Below the pieces are notes generated by a model. That model ran no database searches. It was given only the letters and a program-made list of their open reading frames with translations, and was not told where the DNA came from. 64,000 nt of DNA. It comes from Blastococcus sp. CPCC 205250. Lineage in GTDB: Bacteria > Actinomycetota > Actinomycetes > Mycobacteriales > Geodermatophilaceae. How positions within the stretch are numbered: the stretch's first letter is position 1; each line of letters opens with the position of its first letter. Where the stretch lies: contig NZ_JABGCG010000002.1 of the NCBI RefSeq assembly GCF_019799925.1, positions 310,001-374,000 of the forward strand, read 5' to 3'. Position numbers and translations under genes: made by a program. Shown piece after piece: positions 1 to 8,317 of this stretch.

Positions 1-1
1 C

Positions 2-991
2 TACGCCGTCGTCCGCACGGTGGCCGCCGTCGACCCCTCGATCGGCCAGCTGCTGGGCTACCACTACCTGCACTCCTGGCGGATCCGGCTCAACCGGGAC
101 GCCGACGCGGTCGCCCGGCTCGACGAGCAGGGCGCGTCCGCGGGGTGGTTCTGGGGCGGCGCGGGCAACCCGCGCGACGCCGGGCTGGAGCTGCGGCCGG
201 TCGAGGGCGGCCACCTGCTGAGCGGCACCAAGCACTTCGCCACCGGCGCCGAGGTCGCCGACCGCATCAACGCCAGCGGCACCCGCACCGACACCGGCGA
301 GAAGCTCTCGATCGCCGTCGACGCGCACGCCGAGGGGGTGCGGCACGGCCGCGACTGGGACGCGCTGGGCCAGCGGCGCTCGGCGTCGGGGTCGGTCACC
401 TTCACCGACGTGTTCGTCGCCGGGGACGACGTCCTGGGGCCCAACGAGCAGGGCACGCCCGGCGCCCCCGCCTACGCGACCCTCCACGTCCTGGCGTTCC
501 AGGCGATGCTCAGCCAGCTCCACGTCGGCATCGCCGAGGGAGCCCTGGCCGCGGGGGCTGAGTACACCCGCACGAGATCGCGGGCCTGGGCCACCGCCGG
601 CGTCGAGGAGGCGGTGCAGGACCCGCTGGTGCGGGCGCGCTACGGCGAGCTGTCGGCCAGGCTGCAGGCCGCCGCCGCGCTCACCGACCGGGCGTGCGCC
701 GCGCTCACCGAGGCGGCCGGCCGCGGCTGGGAGCTCACCGCGCAGGAGCGGGCCGAGGTCGCCGTCGGGCTGGCCGCGGCCAAGGTGGTGACGACCGGGA
801 CGGCGCTCGAGGTGGCGAGCACCGTGTTCGAGCTGACCGGCGCGCGGGCGACGAAGGCCGGCACCGGCCTGGACCGCTACTGGCGGGACGCGCGCACGCT
901 CACGCTGCACGACCCGGTGGCGCACAAGGCCGTCGAGGTCGGCGACTGGCTGCTCACCGGCACCGCGCCGGTGCCCAGCGCCTACAGCTGA
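2..991 (+). CDS. SfnB/DszC-type flavin-dependent monooxygenase (acyl-CoA dehydrogenase fold), 5' partial
   Basis: The frame is open from the first bases of the window, so the N-terminus lies outside. The roughly 330 visible residues have the acyl-CoA dehydrogenase fold: a middle beta-domain (GTKHFATGA, then a DWDALGQRRSASGSV stretch) and a C-terminal helical domain ending in a GLDRYWRDARTLTLHDP stretch. That ending is typical of the DszC/SfnB/SfnC branch, which uses reduced flavin to oxygenate organosulfur or related compounds instead of oxidising acyl-CoA. The substrate cannot be read from the sequence. The adjacent methionine-salvage genes make a sulfur-scavenging role plausible, by inference. 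It converges on mtnD and shares a hairpin terminator with it. Confidence 0.75.
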   Translation, partial: YAVVRTVAAVDPSIGQLLGYHYLHSWRIRLNRDADAVARLDEQGASAGWFWGGAGNPRDAGLELRPVEGGHLLSGTKHFATGAEVADRINASGTRTDTGEKLSIAVDAHAEGVRHGRDWDALGQRRSASGSVTFTDVFVAGDDVLGPNEQGTPGAPAYATLHVLAFQAMLSQLHVGIAEGALAAGAEYTRTRSRAWATAGVEEAVQDPLVRARYGELSARLQAAAALTDRACAALTEAAGRGWELTAQERAEVAVGLAAAKVVTTGTALEVASTVFELTGARATKAGTGLDRYWRDARTLTLHDPVAHKAVEVGDWLLTGTAPVPSAYS

Positions 992-1011
992 GCCCCGGCG
1001 CCGGGCTCAGC
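987..1011. terminator. Bidirectional hairpin between monooxygenase and mtnD
   Basis: Arms GCTGAGCCC and GGGCTCAGC flank a 7-nt loop. The left arm contains the TGA of the upstream gene and the right arm the TGA of mtnD read on the other strand, so one hairpin can serve both convergent transcripts. No clear U-tract follows. Confidence 0.6.
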
Positions 1012-1579
1012 GGCCGGCGGCGAGCTCGTCGTAGGTGGGGAAGCGGCGGGAGACGTCGCTGCCGGTGAAGGAGCCGACCCAGCCGTCGTCGTCGTGGAAG
1101 AAGCGCACCGACACGTAGTCGGGGGCCGTGCCCATGTCGAACCAGTGCGTGGTGCCGCCGGGGACCGACAGCAGGTCGCCGGCCTCGCAGAGGACGGCGT
1201 GCACGCGGCCGTCGACGTGCAGGTAGAACACGCCCGAGCCGGTGGCGAAGAACCGGTCCTCGTCGTCGTCGTGGGTGTGCTCGTCGAGGAACTTCTCGCG
1301 GCTGGTGCGCACGGTCTCCGCCCACGACGGGTCGTCGCTGGGGTGCATCTGCACGACGTCCACGAGCACGTAGCCCTCGGCGGTCGTGACGCCGTCGATG
1401 CGCTCCCGGTAGGCGGCGAGGACGTCGTCCTGGGTGGGCCGCTCGGGCAGCTCCTGCAGCGGCCACTGCTCGAACCGGACGCCGATCCCCTTGAGGACGG
1501 CGGCCACCTCGGCGGCGTCCTCGGTCCGGACCTCGGGGGTCTGCGGAGCGTCGTCTCGCCAGACGGTGAGCAGGGTCAC
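1007..1579 (-). CDS. mtnD: Acireductone dioxygenase
   Basis: Oxidises acireductone (1,2-dihydroxy-3-keto-5-methylthiopentene) to 2-keto-4-methylthiobutyrate and formate, the oxygen-dependent step of methionine salvage (Fe form; the Ni form gives an off-pathway product). The 190-residue cupin has the metal site of the family: His101-x-His103-xxx-Glu107 in EHTHDDDEDRFF, and His145 in PGGTTHWFDMG. Length matches bacterial MtnD. The GTG start is preceded by a GAGGTG Shine-Dalgarno-like stretch. It is transcribed alone, apart from mtnABC, but is the only mtnD visible near them. Which metal it uses cannot be told from sequence. Confidence 0.93.
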   Translation of the reverse strand: MTLLTVWRDDAPQTPEVRTEDAAEVAAVLKGIGVRFEQWPLQELPERPTQDDVLAAYRERIDGVTTAEGYVLVDVVQMHPSDDPSWAETVRTSREKFLDEHTHDDDEDRFFATGSGVFYLHVDGRVHAVLCEAGDLLSVPGGTTHWFDMGTAPDYVSVRFFHDDDGWVGSFTGSDVSRRFPTYDELAAGR

Positions 1580-1898
1580 GGTCGCACCTCGATCATCACG
1601 ATTCCAAGAGCCGGAGTGGGCCTCCTACTATTCCCCGCGTGATCGGTCGCGCGCCACTGACCTCCGGCAGCACCGCTGCCCGGGGGCTGTCGCGTACCGC
1701 GAACGACACCGTGAGCGCCCCGGTGCACCCGGCGGTGTGCCCGGAGCTGTGTTGCATGCCGGGGTCCCGGGTCTCGCGTCCGCAGCACGCGTGAGGCCCC
1801 GGCGCGGCCGAGCCGCGCCGTCGTGGGGCCCACCCGCAGTGCGCTGACCCGCTCCTCCCCCGGGCCGCCGTGGCCCACCGCCCCCCCGAAGGACCCCC
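1580..1898. other. Divergent intergenic region between mtnD and the ABC importer
   Basis: About 320 bases carrying the promoters of mtnD (minus) and the importer operon (plus). The plus-strand leader is GC-rich and has several short inverted repeats, for example CCGGCAGC with GCTGCCCGG near 1658-1682, so a folded 5' leader is possible. I looked for the SAM-riboswitch core (GAGTGCCAGC and CCGGCAACC) on both strands and did not find it. No small gene is supported here. Confidence 0.5.
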
Positions 1899-3002
1899 AT
1901 GCCCCGCTCCTCCCGGTCCCCCGTGCTCGCCACGACCGCCGTCTCGCTGCTCCTGCTCGCCGCCTGCTCCCAGTCCGACGGCGAGGACGCCGGCTCCTCC
2001 GAGTCCGCCGCCCGCACCACCCAGGCGGCCGGCGCCGACGCCCCCGCCCCCTTCTCCGACGGCCCGGTCGAGGTCGCGCTGGTCCGCCAGAGCGGTGCCG
2101 GCGACTACTTCGAGGCCTGGGGCCAGGGCGCGCAGGCCCAGGCGGAGGCGGCCGGCATCGACCTCACGGTGACCGACGCCCGCAACGACAACGCCCGCCA
2201 CGCCTCGGACCTGGAGCAGGCGATCGCCGCCGAGCCCGACGCGATCATCGTCGACCACGGCCAGACCGACACCATCGCGCCGCTGGTGCAGGAGGCCGTC
2301 GACGCGGGCATCCCGGTCGTCGTGTACGACCTCGAGCTGCCCGACATCGAGGGCGTCGTGGTCACCAGCCAGAGCGACGCGAGCATGGCCGAGGGCGTGC
2401 TGGACCAGCTGGTCGAGGACGTCGGCGACGGCGCCGCCGTGGGCTACGTCTCCGCCACCGGCTTCGCCCCGCTGGACCGCCGCGCCGAGGTCTGGGAGAC
2501 CTACGTCGCCGAGCACCAGCTCGACCAGCGCTTCTCCACCGGCGAGGTCACCGAGTCCACCGCCACGGACAACATCCCGCTGGTCGACGCCGCGCTCAAG
2601 CAGCACCCCGACGTCACCGCGATCTTCGCCCCCTACGACGAGATCGCGAAGGGCGCGGTGCAGGCGGTGCAGCAGAACGACCTGCAGGACGACGTCCGCG
2701 TCTACGGCATCGACATCTCCAACGCCGACATCGAGGTCATGACCGCCGAGGGCAGCCCGTGGGTCGCCACCTCGGCCACCGACCCGACCCAGATCGGTGG
2801 CGCCGTGGTCCGCGTGACCGCCCTGGAGCTGGCCGGCGAGCTCGAGGAGGACACCGTGCAGTTCCCGGCCGTGACCGTCACCCAGGACTTCCTCCGGGAG
2901 AACGAGATCACCTCGGTCGCCCAGCTGGTCGAGGAGGAGCCGTCGCTGCGGCTGGACGACGTCGCGGTGGCCGACTGGCTGCCCAACAACGCCGCGTCCT
3001 GA
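1899..3002 (+). CDS. Ribose-type ABC transporter substrate-binding lipoprotein (putative MTR binding)
   Basis: A 367-residue periplasmic-binding protein of the type 1 (ribose/galactose) fold. The signal peptide has a lipobox LLAAC with the acceptor Cys at residue 23, followed by a Ser/Gly/Ala-rich linker to about residue 50. Family landmarks include VEVALVRQSGAGDYFEAW, the AIIVDHGQTD strand-loop and the YGIDISNADIEVM stretch near the C-terminus. It is the first gene of an importer operon that ends in an MTR kinase, so 5-methylthioribose or a similar pentose is the likely ligand (inference). Another sugar remains possible. The start follows a GGACCCCC stretch with only a weak ribosome site. 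Confidence 0.85.
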   Translation: MPRSSRSPVLATTAVSLLLLAACSQSDGEDAGSSESAARTTQAAGADAPAPFSDGPVEVALVRQSGAGDYFEAWGQGAQAQAEAAGIDLTVTDARNDNARHASDLEQAIAAEPDAIIVDHGQTDTIAPLVQEAVDAGIPVVVYDLELPDIEGVVVTSQSDASMAEGVLDQLVEDVGDGAAVGYVSATGFAPLDRRAEVWETYVAEHQLDQRFSTGEVTESTATDNIPLVDAALKQHPDVTAIFAPYDEIAKGAVQAVQQNDLQDDVRVYGIDISNADIEVMTAEGSPWVATSATDPTQIGGAVVRVTALELAGELEEDTVQFPAVTVTQDFLRENEITSVAQLVEEEPSLRLDDVAVADWLPNNAAS

Positions 3003-3018
3003 GCGGTCGGGCCGGCAC

Positions 3019-4581
3019 ATGAGCACCGCGGCGGTGTCCCTGCGGGGCATCGGCATGTCCTTCGGCGCCCACCGGGTCCTCGACGGCGTCGACCTGGACA
3101 TCGCCGCGGGCGAGGTGCTGGCGCTGCTCGGCGCGAACGGCGCCGGGAAGTCGACCCTCATCAAGGTCCTGTCGGGGGTCCACCCGGGCCACGACGGGAC
3201 GATCGCGGTCGCGGGCACGGAGCAGCGGATGGACTCGCCGCTCCGTGCCCGCCGGGCCGGCATCGCCACCGTCCACCAGCGGGTGCACGACGGGGTCGTC
3301 CCCGGGCTGACCGTGGCGGAGAACCTGGCCTTCGACGACCTCGCCCACCCGGCGCGCCGCGGGCCGTCCTCGGTGCTGCTGCGGCGGCGCGAGGTGATGG
3401 CCGCCGCCCGCACCGCCGTCGAGGTCCTCGGGCTGGACTGGAGCGACGCCGTGCTGCGGCGCGACGTCGCCGAGCTGGGCATCTCCGACGCCCAGCTCCT
3501 CGTGCTGGCGCGTGCGCTGGTGCACCGGCCGCGGCTGCTCGTGCTCGACGAGCCCACGTCGGCGCTGTCGGCCGCGGAGGCCGAGCGGCTGTTCACCGTC
3601 GTGCGCGCCCAGCGGGAGGCGGGCCTGGCCGTCCTCTACGTCTCGCACCGGCTCGGCGAGGTCGACGCCCTCGCCGACCGGGCGGTCGTGCTGCGCGACG
3701 GCCGGGTCACCTCCGACAGCCGGGCGCCGTTCCGGTGGGACGTCGTCCTGCCGGCGATGCTCGGGGAGCGCGCGGCCGCGCACCCCGTGGGCGCCGACGG
3801 GATCGGCCCGCCACCCCGGGAGGCGCTGCCGCCGGGCGAGGTGGCGGTGCGCCTGCGCGGCGTGCGGCTGCTCCCCCGCAGTCCCGCGCTCGACCTGGAC
3901 CTGCACGCGGGCCAGGTGACCGGCGTGGTGGGCCTGCTCGGGGCCGGCAAGTCGGAGCTGGCGCACGGCCTCTTCGGTTCGGCGTCCTGGGCCGGCGGGA
4001 CCGCCGAGCTCGACGGCCGGCCGCACGCGCCCCGCTCGCCGGCCGCCGCCGTCCGAGCCGGCGTCCACCTGGTCCCCGAGGACCGGGCCGGCCAGGCGCT
4101 GCTGCCCGGCTGGTCGATCGCCCGCACGCTGAGCCTGCCGTTCCTCGGGGAGCTGTCCCGCGGCGGCGTGGTCGACCGCTCGACCGAGGGCGCGCGCGGC
4201 CGCAGCGCGGTCGACCGGTTCGGCGTGGTCACCCGCAGCGAGCACACCGACGTCGGCGAGCTCTCCGGCGGCAACCAGCAGAAGGTCGTCGTCGGCCGCT
4301 GGCTGGTGCCCGGCGTGCGGGTGCTGCTGCTGGACGAGCCGTTCCGCGGTGTCGACCTCGGTGCCCGCCGCGACATCGGCGGCCACGCCCGCGACGCCGC
4401 GCGCGCCGGTGCCGCGGTCGTCGTCCTGTCCGCCGACGTCGACGAGGTGCTGGAGGTCGCCGACCGGGTCCTCGTGCTCGTCGACGGCGCCGTCACCCTC
4501 GACGCCCCCGTCTCCGGCGTGCCGCGCGAGACCGTCGTCGCCGCCTTCTCCGCCACCTCCCCGGGAGGGACCCCCTCGTGA
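3019..4581 (+). CDS. Ribose-type ABC transporter ATP-binding protein (two nucleotide-binding domains)
   Basis: RbsA/MglA-type double ATPase of 520 residues. The first domain has Walker A GANGAGKST (38-46), a degenerate signature LGISDAQLLVLARAL and Walker B LLVLDEPTSAL. The second has GLLGAGKSE near 305-313, LSGGNQQKVVVGRWL and VLLLDEPFRGVD. An asymmetric pair with a weak first signature is normal for this family. It lies 16 bp after the binding protein and overlaps the permease by GTGA. It would power uptake of the pentose bound by the upstream lipoprotein. Confidence 0.9.
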   Translation: MSTAAVSLRGIGMSFGAHRVLDGVDLDIAAGEVLALLGANGAGKSTLIKVLSGVHPGHDGTIAVAGTEQRMDSPLRARRAGIATVHQRVHDGVVPGLTVAENLAFDDLAHPARRGPSSVLLRRREVMAAARTAVEVLGLDWSDAVLRRDVAELGISDAQLLVLARALVHRPRLLVLDEPTSALSAAEAERLFTVVRAQREAGLAVLYVSHRLGEVDALADRAVVLRDGRVTSDSRAPFRWDVVLPAMLGERAAAHPVGADGIGPPPREALPPGEVAVRLRGVRLLPRSPALDLDLHAGQVTGVVGLLGAGKSELAHGLFGSASWAGGTAELDGRPHAPRSPAAAVRAGVHLVPEDRAGQALLPGWSIARTLSLPFLGELSRGGVVDRSTEGARGRSAVDRFGVVTRSEHTDVGELSGGNQQKVVVGRWLVPGVRVLLLDEPFRGVDLGARRDIGGHARDAARAGAAVVVLSADVDEVLEVADRVLVLVDGAVTLDAPVSGVPRETVVAAFSATSPGGTPS

Positions 4582-5666
4582 CCAGCTCTGCGACCACCCC
4601 GACCACCACCCCCGCGCCGCCCGGCGCCGGGTCCCGGGTCTCCCCGGGCCTGGACCGTGCCCGCGAGCTGCTGGTCCGGTACGGCTTCATCGCCGTGACG
4701 ATCGCGCTCATCGGCTGGTTCCTGCTCAGCGAGCCCAACTTCCGCACCTCGGACAACCTGTACGGCCTGCTCGTCTACGCCGCCCCGACCGCGATCGCCG
4801 GGCTGGGCGTCACCATCGCCATGACCGTCGGCGGGCTGGACCTCTCGGTCGGCGCCGCCGCCGGGTTCGCCGTGTCGCTGGCGGCCTGGACGATGGTGGT
4901 GCAGAACCAGGTGGGCGGGGTCGCCATCGGCGTCGTGCTCCTCGGCGGCGCGGTCATCGGGCTGGTCAACGCCGCGCTCGTGGTGTGGGCGCGCATCCCC
5001 GACCTGCTGGCGACCCTGACCACCATGTTCGCCGTCATGGGCCTGAAGCTCGTGCTCGTCGACGGGAAGTCCATCTCCTCCCGGATGACGCTGGACGACG
5101 GCACGACCGCGCCCGGCCGGTTCACCGAGGGCTTCCTCTGGCTCGCCCGCGGCGACATCGGCCCGGTGCCGGTGCCGGCGGTGCTGCTGGCGCTGGTCGC
5201 CGTCGCGGTGTGGTTCCTGCTGGAGCGCACCCGGCACGGCCGCCTGCTCTACGCCGTCGGCGCCAACGCCGAGGCCGCCCGCCTGGCGGGCGTGCCCGTC
5301 GGGCTCTACCGCAGCGCCGCCTACGTGCTGTCCGGGGTGCTCGCCTCGGTCGCCGGCCTGCTGCTGGCCGCCCGGATCGGGCAGGGCGACGTCTCGGCCG
5401 GGAACTCGCTGCTGCTGGACGCCGTCGCGGTGGCGCTGGTGGGCACCTCGGTGCTCGGCCGCAACGTGCCCAACGCCTGGGGGACGGTGCTGGGCGCCGT
5501 CCTCGTCTCGGTGATGGTCGTCGGGTTCAGCATGAAGGGCCTGCCCTACTACGTGCAGGACGTCGCCAAGGGCGCCGTGCTCCTCGCCGCCCTGCTGTTC
5601 AGCTACACGCTGTCCCGCCGGCGCACCGCGCTGCCGGGCCAGCCCGCCGCCGGAGGTGCCGAGTGA
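4578..5666 (+). CDS. Ribose-type ABC transporter permease
   Basis: A 362-residue RbsC-type permease with about eight to ten hydrophobic segments. The family motif GLDLSVGAAAGFAVSLAAW lies in the third segment, and a cytoplasmic EAAR-containing loop (VGANAEAARLAGV) faces the ATPase. Its GTG start overlaps the ATPase stop, and its own TGA overlaps the GTG of the MTR kinase. Only one permease gene is present, so it presumably works as a homodimer, as is usual for this family. Confidence 0.88.
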   Translation: MTSSATTPTTTPAPPGAGSRVSPGLDRARELLVRYGFIAVTIALIGWFLLSEPNFRTSDNLYGLLVYAAPTAIAGLGVTIAMTVGGLDLSVGAAAGFAVSLAAWTMVVQNQVGGVAIGVVLLGGAVIGLVNAALVVWARIPDLLATLTTMFAVMGLKLVLVDGKSISSRMTLDDGTTAPGRFTEGFLWLARGDIGPVPVPAVLLALVAVAVWFLLERTRHGRLLYAVGANAEAARLAGVPVGLYRSAAYVLSGVLASVAGLLLAARIGQGDVSAGNSLLLDAVAVALVGTSVLGRNVPNAWGTVLGAVLVSVMVVGFSMKGLPYYVQDVAKGAVLLAALLFSYTLSRRRTALPGQPAAGGAE

Positions 5667-6901
5667 CCGAGGGCCCTGTGCTCGCTCCCGGCGAGTTGCT
5701 GACCGTCGACAGCGTCCCCCGCTACCTGGCCGCCGTGCCGGCGCTGGCGGCGGTGGTCGACGCGGGCGCGCTGACGAGCGTCGTGGAGGTCGGCGACGGC
5801 AACCTCAACCTGGTCTTCGTCGTCACCGACACCGCCGGCCGGTCGCTGGTGCTCAAGCAGTCGCTGCCGCACGTGCGCACCGACCCCAGCTGGCCGATGA
5901 CCCGCGAGCGCTCGGCGCGGGAGGCCCGGATCCTCGCCGCGCACCGCGCCGTCGACCCCGACCACGTGCCGGAGCTGTACGCCTTCGACCCCGCCGGTCA
6001 GGTGCTGGCCCTGGAGGACCTCTCCGACCACGTCGTCTGGCGGGTCGCGCTCAACCGCGGCGAGCTGCACGCCGAGGCGGCGGCCGACCTCGGCGGGTAC
6101 GCCGCCCGCGCCGGTTTCGGCACCTCGGTGCTGGCGCTGGGCACGGCCGGGCACAAGGCGGCCGTCGCGGCGTCGATGAACCCGGAGCTCTCGGAGATCA
6201 CCGAGGACCTCGTGCTCACCGAGCCGTTCGCCGGGCACCCGCACAACGCCGTCCTGCCGGCCAACGAGGCCGACGTGGCGGCCCTCGCCGCCGACCCGGA
6301 GGTGCTGGCCGCCGTCGGGCGGGCGAAGTGGGCGTTCATGACCCGCGCCGAGGTGCTGCTGCACGGCGACCTGCACACCGGCTCGGTATTCGTCCGCGCC
6401 GCGGCCGACGGCCGGCCCCGCTCGACCCGCGCCTTCGACGCCGAGTTCGGCGCCTACGGCCCGCTGGGCTTCGACGTCGGCATGCTCTGGGGGAACTTCG
6501 TGCTCGCCGCCGCCCGCGCCACCGCGCTCGGCGAGGACGGGCGGGCGGCCCGGCTGCTCGAGCTCCCGGCCGCCGCGTGGACGGCGTTCGAGGCGGAGTG
6601 GCGGCGGCTGTGGCCGACCCGCACCGACCCGCGGGTGTACGGCGACGCGGTGCTGGAGGACCTGCTGGCCCGCGCGCTGGCCGACGCGACCGCCTACGCC
6701 GGTGCGGAGGCCGCCCGGCGGGTGGTCGGCTTCGCCAAGGCCGCCGACGTCGAGACCCTGCCGGAGGAGCTGCGGGAGGGCGCCGCCCGCGGAGCCCTGC
6801 GTGCGGCCCGCCAGCTGCTGCTGGCCGCCGGCCGCGGTGAGGACCCGGCGGCGCTCTCGGCGGTCACCGGGGAGCTGCTGAGGGCCGCCGCGACCCGCTG
6901 A
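5663..6901 (+). CDS. mtnK: 5-methylthioribose kinase (copy 1)
   Basis: Phosphorylates MTR to MTR-1-phosphate. The 412-residue protein has the APH-like kinase fold of MtnK: N-terminal GDGNLNLVFVV lobe, LVLKQSLPHVR with the ATP-binding Lys, LEDLSDH hinge, catalytic loop LLHGDLHTGS (His234) and metal-binding AFDAEFGAYGP (Asp259), then GFDVGMLWGNF. It is last in the ribose-type importer operon, with a GTGA overlap to the permease, which is the best evidence that the importer carries MTR. A second mtnK lies at 9489-10667. Its stop falls inside the 30-bp palindrome shared with mtnB. Confidence 0.9.
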   Translation: MTEGPVLAPGELLTVDSVPRYLAAVPALAAVVDAGALTSVVEVGDGNLNLVFVVTDTAGRSLVLKQSLPHVRTDPSWPMTRERSAREARILAAHRAVDPDHVPELYAFDPAGQVLALEDLSDHVVWRVALNRGELHAEAAADLGGYAARAGFGTSVLALGTAGHKAAVAASMNPELSEITEDLVLTEPFAGHPHNAVLPANEADVAALAADPEVLAAVGRAKWAFMTRAEVLLHGDLHTGSVFVRAAADGRPRSTRAFDAEFGAYGPLGFDVGMLWGNFVLAAARATALGEDGRAARLLELPAAAWTAFEAEWRRLWPTRTDPRVYGDAVLEDLLARALADATAYAGAEAARRVVGFAKAADVETLPEELREGAARGALRAARQLLLAAGRGEDPAALSAVTGELLRAAATR

Positions 6902-6926
6902 GCGGTTCCACGTGGAACCGCTCAGC
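6897..6926. terminator. Perfect 30-bp palindrome at the mtnK/mtnB junction, with a parS-like core
   Basis: Both arms read GCTGAGCG then GTTCCAC, giving a perfect inverted repeat centred at 6911/6912. The mtnK TGA is in the left arm and the mtnB TGA in the right arm. It can act as a bidirectional hairpin, and its centre is the 14-mer GTTCCACGTGGAAC, a parS-type site. The two roles cannot be separated by reading alone. Confidence 0.6.
6905..6918. promoter_or_regulatory. parS-like site GTTCCACGTGGAAC (site 1)
   Basis: Perfect 14-bp palindrome, identical to the parS form known from Pseudomonas and two bases from the common GTTTCACGTGAAAC form. The same 14-mer recurs at 32291, 40013 and 50766, with a one-mismatch copy at 62426. 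ParB (Spo0J) is the expected ligand, by family knowledge; binding is not shown here. Confidence 0.6.
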
Positions 6927-7587
6927 CGGCGCCGACCGACCCGCCCGGCCGCGTCTCGGTCGCGAACGTCATCAGGAACTCGACGATCTCCGTGTGGTGG
7001 CGGGCCTGCTTGAGGTCCCTCCCCCACGCGTACATGCCGTGCCGCGCCACGATGAAGGCCGGCACCTGGCCGTCCCAGCGCGGCTCCCAGGCACCGGCGA
7101 TCTCGGCCATGTCCTGGCTGTTGGGGACGACGGGGATGGTCACCGTCTCGTCGTGCGCCGCCCGGCCGATGCCCTTGAGCATCTCCAGGTCGCGCAGCGG
7201 GAGGCCGTCGGGGTACCAGTGGCCGGCGAGCACCGCGGCCATGCAGTGCACGTGCACGATCGCGTCGGCACCGGCGTGCGCGGCGATCCGGGCGTGCAGC
7301 GCGGCCTCCGCCGAGGGCGGCAGCTCCGGGTTGGGCTGGTCGGGTACGGCCAGGCCCTGCTCGTCCACGACCACCACGTCGCCGCTGGTCAGCTCGCCCT
7401 TGTCCAGGCCGCTGACGGTCACGGCCAGCCGCAGCGGGTCGCGGCTGAGCACCACGGAGAGGTTGCCGGAGGTGCCGCGCATCCAGCCCATGCCGGCGAA
7501 GCGGGCCGACTCCTCGGCCAGCGCCCGCCCGGCCGCCTCCAGGGCACCGCGGCCGATGCCGCCGGCCTGCACCAGCAGCCCGCTCAC
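6922..7587 (-). CDS. mtnB: Methylthioribulose-1-phosphate dehydratase
   Basis: Dehydrates 5-methylthioribulose-1-phosphate to the diketo phosphate used by MtnC. It is a 221-residue class II aldolase/adducin fold protein with GTSGNLSVVL, TVSGLDKGEL, the proposed catalytic Glu94 in SAEAALH, zinc ligands His112 and His114 in VHVHCM, and a third histidine in HHTEIVEF near the end. The GTG start overlaps the mtnC stop (GTGA). Last gene of the long salvage operon; its TGA lies in the shared palindrome with mtnK. Confidence 0.9.
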   Translation of the reverse strand: MSGLLVQAGGIGRGALEAAGRALAEESARFAGMGWMRGTSGNLSVVLSRDPLRLAVTVSGLDKGELTSGDVVVVDEQGLAVPDQPNPELPPSAEAALHARIAAHAGADAIVHVHCMAAVLAGHWYPDGLPLRDLEMLKGIGRAAHDETVTIPVVPNSQDMAEIAGAWEPRWDGQVPAFIVARHGMYAWGRDLKQARHHTEIVEFLMTFATETRPGGSVGAG

Positions 7588-8303
7588 TGCGCCGCCACCA
7601 CGTCGAGCTCGGTGAACTCCGCGATGACCGGCACGTCGCCGAAGTCGGCCCCGGCGTTGGGCTCGCCCTCCCGGCGGACGCCGACCACCTGCCACCCGGC
7701 CTCGCGGGCGGCGAACAGCTCGGCCGGCAGGTCGGAGAGGAACAGCAGCTGCCCCGGCTCGTCGCCCAGGGCGGCGGCGATCGCCTCGTAGGAGGCCGCC
7801 TCCCGCTTCGGGCCGGCCTTCACCGTGTCGAAGTAGTCGGTGATCATCGGCGTCAGGTCGCCGGCCGGCGCGTGCCGGAACCAGGGCACCTGGCTGGCCA
7901 CCGAGCCCGACGAGAAGACGGCGAGGCGCACCCCGCGCCCGTGCCAGGCCTCCAGCCGGGGGACGACGTCGGCGAAGAAGTGCGACGACAGCTCCCCCGC
8001 CGCGTACCCGGCCGCCCAGATCTGCCCCTGGAGCGTCTTCAGCGGGGTGGCCTTGACGTCGTCGTCCATCCAGCCGTGCAGGACCGCGACCACCGCGTCG
8101 GTGCCGGCGTCGGCCGGCAGCCCGCCGTCGGCCCTGGTCTGCGCGACGGCGGCGGCCACGTCGGGGTCGTCGGCGTGCGCCTCGATCCACGGACCCAGCC
8201 GCGGGCGGGCGTGGTCGTAGAGGGTGCCGTGCACGTACCCGGCGGCGCCGGTGGTCCCCTCGATGTCGAGGACGACGGTGCGCGCGGTGAGGCTCAGGGT
8301 CAC
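7584..8303 (-). CDS. mtnC: Acireductone synthase (enolase-phosphatase)
   Basis: Bifunctional HAD enzyme that enolises and then dephosphorylates the diketo phosphate to acireductone, the MtnD substrate. The 239-residue protein carries the family form of HAD motif I, VLDIEGTTG (Asp13, Glu15), motif II FSSGS, and motif IV LFLSDLPAEL. Length fits the family. It starts 11 bp after mtnA and overlaps mtnB. A TAGGCT hexamer 8 nt upstream of the GTG could also give it an internal leaderless promoter. Confidence 0.93.
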   Translation of the reverse strand: MTLSLTARTVVLDIEGTTGAAGYVHGTLYDHARPRLGPWIEAHADDPDVAAAVAQTRADGGLPADAGTDAVVAVLHGWMDDDVKATPLKTLQGQIWAAGYAAGELSSHFFADVVPRLEAWHGRGVRLAVFSSGSVASQVPWFRHAPAGDLTPMITDYFDTVKAGPKREAASYEAIAAALGDEPGQLLFLSDLPAELFAAREAGWQVVGVRREGEPNAGADFGDVPVIAEFTELDVVAAQ

Positions 8304-8311
8304 GGAACGCC

Positions 8312-8317
8312 AGCCTA
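8312..8317 (-). promoter_or_regulatory. -10-like TAGGCT before mtnC
   Basis: On the minus strand the hexamer ends 8 nt before the mtnC GTG, the spacing seen at other leaderless-looking starts in the window. It overlaps the mtnA stop TAG, so it may be coincidental inside an operon. Confidence 0.35.

Noticed and set aside
2-991. A beta-oxidation acyl-CoA dehydrogenase
   Set aside because: The C-terminal GLDRYWRDARTLTLHDP pattern belongs to the flavin-monooxygenase (DszC/SfnB) branch, and no CoA-pathway genes adjoin.
1580-1898. A second SAM riboswitch before the MTR importer
   Set aside because: The stretch around 1640-1700 has a faintly similar GCGCCACTGACC...CCGG pattern, but the required GAGTGCC and CCGGCAACC core is absent on both strands.
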